From assembly GCF_001298445.1 (NCBI RefSeq), contig NZ_CP012036.1, positions 1,491,263 through 1,555,262 of the forward strand: a DNA stretch of 64,000 nt, given 5' to 3'. Shown in pieces: positions 9,496 through 16,896 of this stretch. How positions within the stretch are numbered: position 1 is the first letter of the stretch; every line of letters starts with the position of its first letter. The position numbers and the translations under genes are program-made. This DNA is from Nostoc piscinale CENA21 (GTDB lineage: Bacteria; Cyanobacteriota; Cyanobacteriia; Cyanobacteriales; Nostocaceae). The notes under the pieces were generated by a model. It saw only the letters and a list, made by a program, of their open reading frames with translations, made no database searches and was not told the DNA's origin.

Positions 9496-10812
9496 TTAGA
9501 CTTTTTTAATTTTCAAAGATTGTAAATATTCTTCTGGCTTTTCTGGGTCAAATTTCACCCCATCAAAGAAAGTTTCTACACCACGAGAACTGCTGGTAGG
9601 AATTTCAGAATCAGGTACACCAATAGCTTTCGCTGCTTTTTTCCACAGGTCTTCTTTATTTACTTTGTCAACGATTTCTTTAACTTTGGTATCTTTTGGC
9701 AAATAGCCCCAGCGAATATCTTCAGTTAAAAACCAAATGTCATGGCTCTTGTAGGGATAAGAAGCATTATCAGCCCAGAATTTCATCCGGTAGGGAAATT
9801 CTTTTTCAGTACGTCCATCACCAAAATCAATATTGCCCTTAGCTCTTTCGACAATATCTGCGGCAGCAACGTTAAAGTATTTACGGTCAGCACAGATTTT
9901 GCACATTTCTTCTTTGTTTTCTAGCTTGTCGCACCATTGTTGCGCTTCGAGAATTGCCATTAATATTGCTTGTGCAGCGTTGGGATTTTTATCCACCCAA
10001 TCTTGCCGCATTGCAAAGGCTTTTTCTGGATGGTCTTTCCACAACTCACCTGTAACTAAGGCTGAATAACCTAATTTTTGGCTGACTAATTGAGCATTCC
10101 AAGGTTCACCTACACAGAAAGCATCAATTGTATTGACTTTCATGTTGGCAACCATTTGTGGTGGTGGTACAGGTTCTAAAACCATATCTTGATCTGGGTT
10201 GATACCACCAGCAGCTAACCAGTAGCGCATCCACAAATCGTGAGTACCGCCTGGGAAAGTTATCCCAGCTTTTAAGGATTTTTTATCAGCTTTGGCTTTG
10301 ACGGCTGCTTCTTTAAGCGCCTTACTTTCAAGATTGACTTTAAGTTCTTTGAATTTATTAGCAACAGAAATAGCCTGACCATTGGTATTTAACCGCGCCA
10401 ACAGATACATTGGCACTTTATCTTTGATGGTCATTAGGTAAGGCATGGGGCTGAGGATGTGTGCGCCATCAATACCACCGCCAGCAGAACCAATTTTCAA
10501 GTTATCGCGGGTGACAGGCCAAGATTTTTGTTTGATGACTTCAACATCGGTCATGCCGTATTTAGCAAAGAAACCTTTTTCTTTGGCAATAATTAGGGGC
10601 GCAGAATCGGTGAGCGCAATAAATCCTAGCTTGGCTTTGGTTGTCTCTACTTTGGGAGCATTAGCAGAGGTGGAGACGTTAGCTGCTGGAGCCGCAGAAG
10701 GTGCATTCCCGCCATTAGAGGCTGTATTGCTAGAACAACCATGAGCAATGATTGAAGTCGCTGCTGCTGCACCAGTGGTAAGAATAAATTTTCTGCGGGA
10801 AAGATTGGTCAT
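9496..10812 (-). CDS. nrtA: Nitrate-binding lipoprotein NrtA
   Basis: A 438-residue periplasmic binding protein of the ABC nitrate transporter. The N terminus (LSRRKFILTTGAAAATSII followed by AHGC) combines a twin-arginine signal with a lipobox-like cysteine, so the mature protein is probably a lipoprotein. The mature part has the NrtA/SsuA-like pattern KLGFIALTDSAPLIIAKEKG and INAFCVGEPW-like IDAFCVGEPWNAQLV. It binds nitrate and nitrite with high affinity and delivers them to NrtB. Second gene of the operon, about 150 bases after nirA, with a block of STRR heptamers in the gap. Confidence 0.95.
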   Translation of the reverse strand: MTNLSRRKFILTTGAAAATSIIAHGCSSNTASNGGNAPSAAPAANVSTSANAPKVETTKAKLGFIALTDSAPLIIAKEKGFFAKYGMTDVEVIKQKSWPVTRDNLKIGSAGGGIDGAHILSPMPYLMTIKDKVPMYLLARLNTNGQAISVANKFKELKVNLESKALKEAAVKAKADKKSLKAGITFPGGTHDLWMRYWLAAGGINPDQDMVLEPVPPPQMVANMKVNTIDAFCVGEPWNAQLVSQKLGYSALVTGELWKDHPEKAFAMRQDWVDKNPNAAQAILMAILEAQQWCDKLENKEEMCKICADRKYFNVAAADIVERAKGNIDFGDGRTEKEFPYRMKFWADNASYPYKSHDIWFLTEDIRWGYLPKDTKVKEIVDKVNKEDLWKKAAKAIGVPDSEIPTSSSRGVETFFDGVKFDPEKPEEYLQSLKIKKV

Positions 10813-10935
10813 TTGGGATTTGTCCTTTGTTATTTGTTGTTATGCACTGGTGGGAAGAAGAGGCTGGGGAGCAGGGGGCAGAGGCGCAGGGGAGCAGAGG
10901 AGAAATTATTTGTATCGGCTAGAAGTATGAAATTT

Positions 10936-10972
10936 CAGACTTCAGACTTCAGACTTCAGACTTCATACTTCA
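10936..10972. repeat. STRR heptamer array overlapping the 3' end of nirA
   Basis: About five tandem copies of CAGACTT/CATACTT sit between nrtA and nirA and run into the last codons of nirA, so the final residues and stop of NirA are encoded by repeat sequence. Confidence 0.7.
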
Positions 10973-12576
10973 ACTAAGGCTTCTTGTTTGAGTTTTGCGC
11001 CGAAGTTTTTGATGAGTATGTCTTGCAATACTGGCTGCAAGTCTTCGCAGGGGATACCTTTAATTGCACAGGTTCCTAAATGAGCTTCTTTGCCGACTTT
11101 GCCGCCCATATAGATGTCTACGCCTTCTACGGCTTTACCATCTTTACGAGCTTTTGTACCCATTAAGCCGATGTCTGCAACTTGGGGCTGTCCGCAGGAG
11201 TTTGGGCAACCAGTCCAGTGAATGCGGACTGGCTGAGTGAAGGTTAAGTCTGCTTCTAGAGCTTGAATGGTGGCTAGGGCGCGGTTTTTGGTTTCGATGA
11301 GGGCAAAGTTGCAAAATTGTGCGCCTGTGCAGGAAACTAGCGATCGCTCCAACGTCCCCGGATTGATGGAAAATCTTTGTAGTAAAGGTTCTGCCAAAAA
11401 TGTTGGGAGGCTACCATCTGAAATATTGGGAATGATGATGTTTTGTTCAACTGTCAGTCTGATTTCACCACTGCCGTAAACTTCGGCTAGTCGGGCAATT
11501 TCAAACATATCATCGGCATACAACCGCCCAACCGGGATATGAAAGCCGACATAGTTCATACCTGGTTGTTTTTGTTTGTATACACCGATATGGTCGCGTT
11601 TTTCCCAATCAATTTCGTCTTTGGGTGCAGCAGGTAAAAACGATTTACCTAAACGCTGTTCGACTTCGGCGCGAAGCTTATCTATACCCCATTCATCAAT
11701 CAGCCACATCAACCGCGATTTCAGACGGTTAGCCCGTGAGCCATTGTCCCGAAATACTTCTAAAACGGCTCTACATACCGCTACTACATCTTCTGGCGCT
11801 ACCCAAGCATTCAGAGGAATTGCCGCATCGCAACGTTTAGCAGAGAAAAAACCACCAACCAGGATGTTAAAGCCAAATTTGCGTGCTGAGGTTTGGGAAA
11901 GATATTCCTCCCCTACTCCCCTGCTCCCCTGCTCCCCTGCCTCTTTAAATGCTGGCACAAATGCCAAATCGTTGATTTCTGCGTGAACTGAATTGTCCCG
12001 CCCACCTGTGATGGCAATATTAAATTTTCGGGGGAGGTTGGTAAACTCTGGGTTTCCTTCACCTTTGTTGGTGAGCATATCTTGAATTTGCTGCACCAAA
12101 TCTCTTGTGTCAAACAGTTCATCAGCATCCAGTCCAGCGACGGGATCGCCTGTTATGTTACGGACGTTATCCATCCCTGACTGGACACTGGTTAAACCAA
12201 CGTTCTGGAATTTATTGAAGATATCGGGTAAATCTTCAATTCTGATCCCCCGCAATTGAATATTCTGTCTGGTGGTAATGTCAGCACTACCATCATCGCC
12301 GTAACGCTGCAATACTTCTGCTAAAACACGCATTTGGTCGCTGGTGAGAATCCCATTGGGCATCCGTAACCGCATCATGAACTTGCCAGGGGTAACTGGA
12401 CGGAAAAATACTCCCACCCATTTGAGTCGATGATCCCGGTCGGTTTCGTCCATTGCTTCCCAACCAAGGGCTGCAAATTTTTCTATCTCTGCTTTAACGG
12501 CGAGTCCGTCTTTTTCAGCTTTGAATTTCTCAAATTTATTGAGGCTGGTTTTGGTAGTTGTTCCTGTATCTGTCAT
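10963..12576 (-). CDS. nirA: Ferredoxin-nitrite reductase
   Basis: A 537-residue siroheme and 4Fe-4S enzyme that reduces nitrite to ammonium with six electrons from ferredoxin. It has the two ferredoxin-like half domains of the family (RLRMPNGILTSDQMRVLAE, TTRQNIQLRGI; repeated later as RLTVEQNIIIPNI) and the cluster-binding cysteines in SCTGAQFCNFALIETK and TGCPNSCGQ. A small insertion (KEAGEQGSRGVGEEY, around residues 210-225) replaces conserved sequence and is encoded by a repeat-like CCCTGCTCCCCTGC stretch at about 11920-11940. First gene of the operon; its leader is long, about 330 bases from the predicted start of transcription. Confidence 0.95.
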   Translation of the reverse strand: MTDTGTTTKTSLNKFEKFKAEKDGLAVKAEIEKFAALGWEAMDETDRDHRLKWVGVFFRPVTPGKFMMRLRMPNGILTSDQMRVLAEVLQRYGDDGSADITTRQNIQLRGIRIEDLPDIFNKFQNVGLTSVQSGMDNVRNITGDPVAGLDADELFDTRDLVQQIQDMLTNKGEGNPEFTNLPRKFNIAITGGRDNSVHAEINDLAFVPAFKEAGEQGSRGVGEEYLSQTSARKFGFNILVGGFFSAKRCDAAIPLNAWVAPEDVVAVCRAVLEVFRDNGSRANRLKSRLMWLIDEWGIDKLRAEVEQRLGKSFLPAAPKDEIDWEKRDHIGVYKQKQPGMNYVGFHIPVGRLYADDMFEIARLAEVYGSGEIRLTVEQNIIIPNISDGSLPTFLAEPLLQRFSINPGTLERSLVSCTGAQFCNFALIETKNRALATIQALEADLTFTQPVRIHWTGCPNSCGQPQVADIGLMGTKARKDGKAVEGVDIYMGGKVGKEAHLGTCAIKGIPCEDLQPVLQDILIKNFGAKLKQEALVEV

Positions 12577-12915
12577 GAGTTAACTCTCATTATTACTAAT
12601 CCAGTGAGAACTTCAGGCGGTAGTTATGCAACATCAATCAACCCGTAGTTTGAATGTTGTTTCTACGAGTTTTTGGTGGCTTTAAATTGAATATTTATTT
12701 ATTACTAATTTTTAAGTTTTAAGTGCGTTCTGAAATAATTTATTTGCTGATGAATTGATTCAGAATTCTAGATTGATTAATTGAGAAATCTAAAATCACA
12801 AATTTAAACTGAACGCAACTTCGTAAGGTTTGGGAGATAATTTGTAATCTTTTACATGGGGAAGATTTAGGAAGTAAACAGGGCAATTGTTTATGTAACA
12901 ATTTCGACACTTTTA
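12577..12915 (-). other. Long 5' leader of the nirA operon
   Basis: There is no gene in this stretch. Given the promoter at 12916-12957, it would be transcribed as a leader of roughly 330 bases ahead of nirA. It holds a small palindrome, TGTAATCTTTTACA (12851-12864), that resembles an NtcA site but has six rather than eight central bases. Long nirA leaders are known in heterocystous cyanobacteria. Confidence 0.5.
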
Positions 12916-12957
12916 AGGTTAAAGTCAGATTTCTGCTAAAATCGTATAATTAGCTAC
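12916..12957 (-). promoter_or_regulatory. NtcA-activated class II promoter of the nirA operon
   Basis: Read on the minus strand, the sequence has GTAGCTAATTATAC (12957-12944), a perfect match to the NtcA consensus GTA-N8-TAC, followed after exactly 22 bases by TAACCT (12921-12916), which fits the -10 form TAN3T. This is the standard arrangement of NtcA-dependent promoters, which replace the -35 box with the NtcA site. It predicts activation of nirA through narB under nitrogen limitation. The palindrome could also act toward the Rieske gene on the plus strand, where TAATTT lies 19 bases downstream, but that spacing is poorer. Confidence 0.85.
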
Positions 12958-13143
12958 AAAACATTAGTAAAATTTCTAATTTTGCATCATAAAAATGCGT
13001 TTTCTGCATTACACTGAGCAAATCAGTGATCTAACAGCGTCGTTGAATCACACCAGTATGATGTTGAGGCTAAAATCTGGAAAAACTGCTAACCGTAGAG
13101 CCTGCGATCGCTGTTAATCTAATGACAAATAATTTCCACAGCT

Positions 13144-13557
13144 ATGAAACGTCGTGATTTTATCAATTGGGTTGGTCTAGGTTTAATAGCGAGTAATCTA
13201 CCAGTGGCCATTGCTGCTTGTACTTCCCAGACAAATACACCAGCATCTGGAGAATGGCAAACTGTAGGTAAAGCTAAAGAGTTAGACCAAAAAGGTCAAC
13301 TTTTAGTCAAAAATTCTCCTGTAGGAAATGTTTTAGTAGTTGGCACATCTCAAACTGGTAATCTGGTTGCTGTTGACCCTACCTGTACTCATAAAGGCTG
13401 CACTGTAGACTGGAAAGCCGACGCAAAAAAATTCGCCTGTCCCTGTCACCGTGCAGAATATGGTTCTGATGGTCAAGTACAAAAAGGCCCAGCCGAAAAA
13501 CCATTAAAAACCTACACCGCTAAAATTGAGGGCGATTCCGTTTTGGTGAAGAGTTAA
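13144..13557 (+). CDS. Small Rieske [2Fe-2S] protein with a twin-arginine signal
   Basis: A 137-residue protein that starts MKRRDFINWVGLGLIASNLP, a twin-arginine export signal, followed by a cysteine at residue 26 that could be lipidated. The Rieske cluster ligands are clear: CTHKGC (Cys81, His83) and CPCH (Cys99, His102). It lacks the N-terminal membrane helix and length of PetC, so it is not the cytochrome b6f subunit; it belongs to the small, soluble or membrane-attached Rieske proteins of unknown electron partner. It is transcribed divergently from nirA and could share its regulatory region. Ends with GAGTTAATAG double stop. Confidence 0.85.
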   Translation: MKRRDFINWVGLGLIASNLPVAIAACTSQTNTPASGEWQTVGKAKELDQKGQLLVKNSPVGNVLVVGTSQTGNLVAVDPTCTHKGCTVDWKADAKKFACPCHRAEYGSDGQVQKGPAEKPLKTYTAKIEGDSVLVKS

Positions 13558-13618
13558 TAGGTAACAGGTGACAGAATTACAAAGTCGGTGTTGCTGATTA
13601 AGGAGATGAATTTTGTTT

Positions 13619-13667
13619 CGCGCATTCGCCGCTAGGCGTTCCGCTTGCGGTAGGCGCAAAGGCTCGA
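13619..13667. repeat. Short palindromic repeat (CGCTAGGCGTTCCGCTTGCG type)
   Basis: A G/C-rich stretch with nested inverted repeats (GCCGCTAGGCG, CCGCTTGCGG) stands out from the A/T-rich intergenic surroundings. It resembles the small palindromes common between genes of Nostoc-type genomes. No function is visible. Confidence 0.4.
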
Positions 13668-13824
13668 AAAATCAATCTTTCATTTTCCTTCGACATCTCA
13701 ATTCATCCCGCATTTATGCAACGTCACAAAGTCTTTTGTTCTTTGCTAATGTCCCAACTACTTTGCCAATGGCTATATTTCTCCCTTGTCTTCCTTGTCC
13801 CCCTTGTCTCCCACTCCCTACCTT

Positions 13825-15036
13825 ATGCAAGGCAATACCAATCAGCTTTTAATACAGGCACAGACGGCGTATGATGCTGGTGATTGGTCAGTACTGATTC
13901 AATACCTGCAACAGTTGATTGTGGTGGAAAATGAGCAATATTCAGAAAGTTTGCTGAAATTCGCACTACCTGTTTTAGAAATGGGCGATTTTCAGCAGCG
14001 TTGGGAAATTACTAAGGTTTTACTTCGCTTGGGAAATGTTGCTATTCCGCCACTGATGGAAATTTTAGAAGACGAAGAAGCAGAGGAAGAATTGCGTTGG
14101 TATGCGGCGCGGACTTTAGGCGAGTTTCAGCATCCAGATGCGATCGCACCTTTGGTAGAATTACTCAAAACTAGCGATGATGAAGAATTAAAAGCGATCG
14201 CAGCTACAGCACTAGGACAAATGGGGAGTTTAGCAATTAGCGAACTCTCAGAACTGTTAAAACAAGATGATACCAGACTTTTGGCGGTGCGATCGCTGGC
14301 TTATATTCGTACTCCAGAGACGATTACACCCTTATTGACTGTTGTACAAGATACTGAAGTTGCAGTCCGCGCCACCGCCCTAGAAGCCCTCAGCAGCTTT
14401 CATGACGAACGTGTACCACCTGTACTAATCAAAGCTTTAGATGATGTGGTGGCGACAATTCGGCGCATCGCTGTACTGGGTTTAAGTTTCCGCCCCGATT
14501 TAAATGGAGAATTAGATTTAGTCACCAAACTCCAACCCAGGCTTTATGACTTCAATATAGATGTTTGTAGTGCTACAGTCGTCGCCCTTTCTCGCCTTGG
14601 TGGTGATGAAACTACCCAACATTTATTTTCCGTGCTGATGTCACCCCACACACCCACAACCTTACAACTAGAAATTATTCGCGCTTTAGTTTGGGTAGGG
14701 AGACTTTCTGGTTTGGAATATTTACAGCAGGCATTAAACCAAAGTAAATCAGAAATATTGTGCCAGGAAATTGTCACAGTTTTAGGGCGAGTCGAAAAAC
14801 CAGAATTAACTCTGAAAGCTACAGAAATTTTATTAGAATTATTAAACTCACATCATCCAGCTAAAGAAATTGCCTATATCAAAAGTGCGATCGCTTTATC
14901 TTTAGGACAGTTAGGCAATCAGCAAGCTATCCCCTCATTAACTACCTTAATCAAAGACTCGAATGAACAGGTAAAATTACATGCGATCGCTGCACTTAAA
15001 AAGATTTTCCCAGAATTTGTCCCTACAAAGTCTTGA
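13825..15036 (+). CDS. HEAT-repeat protein (PBS lyase-type repeats)
   Basis: A protein of about 403 residues built from roughly ten HEAT/PBS-lyase repeats, for example ELRWYAARTLGEFQHPDAIAP, ELKAIAATALGQMG and VRATALEALSSFHD. Repeats of this type occur in phycobilin lyases (CpcE family) and in many scaffold proteins; the absence of a recognisable CpcE N terminus and of phycobilisome neighbours argues against a lyase. I moved the start from 13786 to the ATG at 13825 (MQGNTNQLLIQAQTAYDAG) because the upstream codons come from a CCCTTGTCTC repeat. HIP1 sites are frequent inside the gene. Confidence 0.75.
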   Translation: MQGNTNQLLIQAQTAYDAGDWSVLIQYLQQLIVVENEQYSESLLKFALPVLEMGDFQQRWEITKVLLRLGNVAIPPLMEILEDEEAEEELRWYAARTLGEFQHPDAIAPLVELLKTSDDEELKAIAATALGQMGSLAISELSELLKQDDTRLLAVRSLAYIRTPETITPLLTVVQDTEVAVRATALEALSSFHDERVPPVLIKALDDVVATIRRIAVLGLSFRPDLNGELDLVTKLQPRLYDFNIDVCSATVVALSRLGGDETTQHLFSVLMSPHTPTTLQLEIIRALVWVGRLSGLEYLQQALNQSKSEILCQEIVTVLGRVEKPELTLKATEILLELLNSHHPAKEIAYIKSAIALSLGQLGNQQAIPSLTTLIKDSNEQVKLHAIAALKKIFPEFVPTKS

Positions 15037-15252
15037 TTAAACATTGGTGAATAATTGTCGTGAATTATGAGTGCTGATCCAGTTTGGTGCCTCTTTAGAA
15101 TAGAGCCTTCAGATGTACTCAAAGTTTACCTATTGCATAAATTAGACTATACTCACTAAATAACTCTTTGCGCCTCTGGTTACTGAGCGACTTGTACCGA
15201 GCGAAGTCGAGGTAAGTCGAAGTATGCGTCTCTGCGTGAAAAAATCTTCTCC

Positions 15253-16644
15253 TCATAAAATCAAACTTTGCATCGCCTGTTGTAAATCATTCGTAAAATC
15301 AGCAACAGCTTGCTTCGCACCTGCACGATTTTCTTTATATGTCGAATAACGCTCAGATATAGATAGCGGCTGACCGATATTAATCTTAACTTTTTGCTTA
15401 CCCAATTGTGGACGTTGAAAAGATTTATCACCTTTAATTTTGGCAATCATCTGCGATAAAATCAACGTCGTTTCCGCAAATCTTTCAACTGACGGTTTCT
15501 CTTTAATATAATTACCAGAAACCGCAACAAAACTTTCTACTAATCTCATGTGCCACATTCTCGCAGTGGCTTCTTCTGCAATGCGATCGCCTAAAGCTAT
15601 TTCCACAGAAGATAAGGCGTTGATATCCTTAAAATCTTCCCTAAATATATAATTCCAACCTGCTTGTTCTACTTTACGACAACGGTCTGTTAAAGTACCT
15701 TTGGCTTGCAAATTAAAATACTGCTCAGATATTTGTAATGCGGCATTTAATAAAGCTTGTAATCGAAATGCTAAGGCTTCATTTCTATCTTTAATTTCCG
15801 CGACAGTTTGAGCATCTGCTAACTTTTGATGATAAAACCGCGTGTAAAATTGCTCCATCAAAGATAATAAATGCTCGGCTAAAGCTAATAATCGCGGATA
15901 CAGTAACTCCATCGAAGCAATATTATCGGTTTTTCCCGCATTCACAGGCAAACCACTAGCGGCTTCTAAGTCACTTAATAATTGCGCGATCGCACTCCAA
16001 GGCGCAGCAGTATAACTATATTTAATCCCAACTGGTACAATTAAAACCTGTTCTGAGCGTCCGGCTTTTTGTAAGTCTTCGGCGCACCAAAAGCCTAACT
16101 GGGCAATACCGGGTTCTAATGGACTAATAATTTCTGATAGTCCATTTGTTGCACCCTCTGGCGCAGCCGCTATCGGGAATTTACCATTGGCGAACAAATC
16201 ACGCGCCGAACGTAACCCTGTCCAGTCAGCCTTACCCCGTTGAATAGGCGTTCCACCCAACTGTGAAGCCATCCAACCTACATAGTTACCCGCCCACAAA
16301 GGAATGCCGCGATCATAGATAAAATGAGCATGAATCGGAGATTGTAATGCTATACCCTGTTGTCGTGCTACCCTCGGCACAAGTTGAGATAGTAAGTAAA
16401 CCAAACAAAAAGGATCATCTGTTTTAGGATGACGAAACGCCAACAAAAAGCGAATTCTACCTTCTTGAAACTGACGATAAAGATCCGCCAAAATCTCCAC
16501 GTTGTCAGCTTCTATCTGGGAAATAGCCGTTTGCCATTGTATCCAACTAGGTAGAACCGTGTGAACAACTCGCAAAAATAAAGGGTTAAACGCTGGTGGA
16601 ATAAATTCTAACGGTGGCTGCGCTTGATAAATTACGTCTGACAA
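15253..16644 (-). CDS. Phospholipid/glycerol acyltransferase family protein, probable TTG start
   Basis: A protein of about 463 residues with a 1-acyl-glycerol-3-phosphate acyltransferase-like domain: HFIYDRGIPLWAGNYVGWMASQLGG, then NGKFPIAAAPEGATNG (the substrate-binding PEG block). The first block is HFI-D rather than the usual HxxxxD and is degenerate, so activity is uncertain. The open frame runs to 16809, but its first 55 codons are made from a dispersed repeat (16682-16800). I chose TTG at 16642-16644 because AGGAG lies nine bases upstream and the protein then starts at LSDVIYQAQPPLEFIPPAF, where real coding sequence begins. Confidence 0.65.
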   Translation of the reverse strand: MSDVIYQAQPPLEFIPPAFNPLFLRVVHTVLPSWIQWQTAISQIEADNVEILADLYRQFQEGRIRFLLAFRHPKTDDPFCLVYLLSQLVPRVARQQGIALQSPIHAHFIYDRGIPLWAGNYVGWMASQLGGTPIQRGKADWTGLRSARDLFANGKFPIAAAPEGATNGLSEIISPLEPGIAQLGFWCAEDLQKAGRSEQVLIVPVGIKYSYTAAPWSAIAQLLSDLEAASGLPVNAGKTDNIASMELLYPRLLALAEHLLSLMEQFYTRFYHQKLADAQTVAEIKDRNEALAFRLQALLNAALQISEQYFNLQAKGTLTDRCRKVEQAGWNYIFREDFKDINALSSVEIALGDRIAEEATARMWHMRLVESFVAVSGNYIKEKPSVERFAETTLILSQMIAKIKGDKSFQRPQLGKQKVKINIGQPLSISERYSTYKENRAGAKQAVADFTNDLQQAMQSLIL

Positions 16645-16681
16645 GGTAAGTTTCTCCTGAAGTAGTAAGGGGATGGCAGAA

Positions 16682-16800
16682 GGCAGAAGGCAGGAGGTGA
16701 GGTAGCCCCCGTCTTGGCGGTTCCCGTCGTTAGCGCAAGCGGTAGCGAGGAACGAGCGTCTGGGGGACTGCCGAACCCGAAGGGCAGGAAGCAGAAGGGG
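16682..16800. repeat. Dispersed ~120-bp repeat, copy 1
   Basis: This segment is nearly identical to 21551-21672: both contain AGGTAGCCCCCGTCTTGGCG, then CGTCGTTAGCGCA, then GAGGAACGAGCGTCTGGGGG and end in AAACCCGAAGGGCAGGA-like sequence. The inner part has imperfect inverted halves (CCCCCGTCTTGG... against ...CGTCTGGGGG), so it can fold into a long hairpin. It lies in the gap upstream of the acyltransferase and is flanked by GGCAGAAGG-type short tandem repeats. Confidence 0.75.
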
Positions 16801-16896
16801 ATATGACAACTATTAACCAAGCACTTTATACTTCATACTTCATACTTCATACTTTATTTGACACAGAGATTAACGATTCTAAGAAGGGATTAAACG

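Noticed and set aside
11576..11986. 136-residue plus-strand frame inside nirA
   Set aside because: Antisense shadow of a confidently identified gene with no recognisable content.
12895..12910. GTC-N8-TAC near the nirA promoter as a second NtcA site
   Set aside because: One mismatch to the consensus and no -10 box at the right distance; the site at 12944-12957 is far better.
15187..15224. GACTTGTACCGAGCGAAGTCG-like sequence as a regulatory site
   Set aside because: This string resembles common short palindromic repeats of Nostoc-type genomes and has no placement that suggests regulation.
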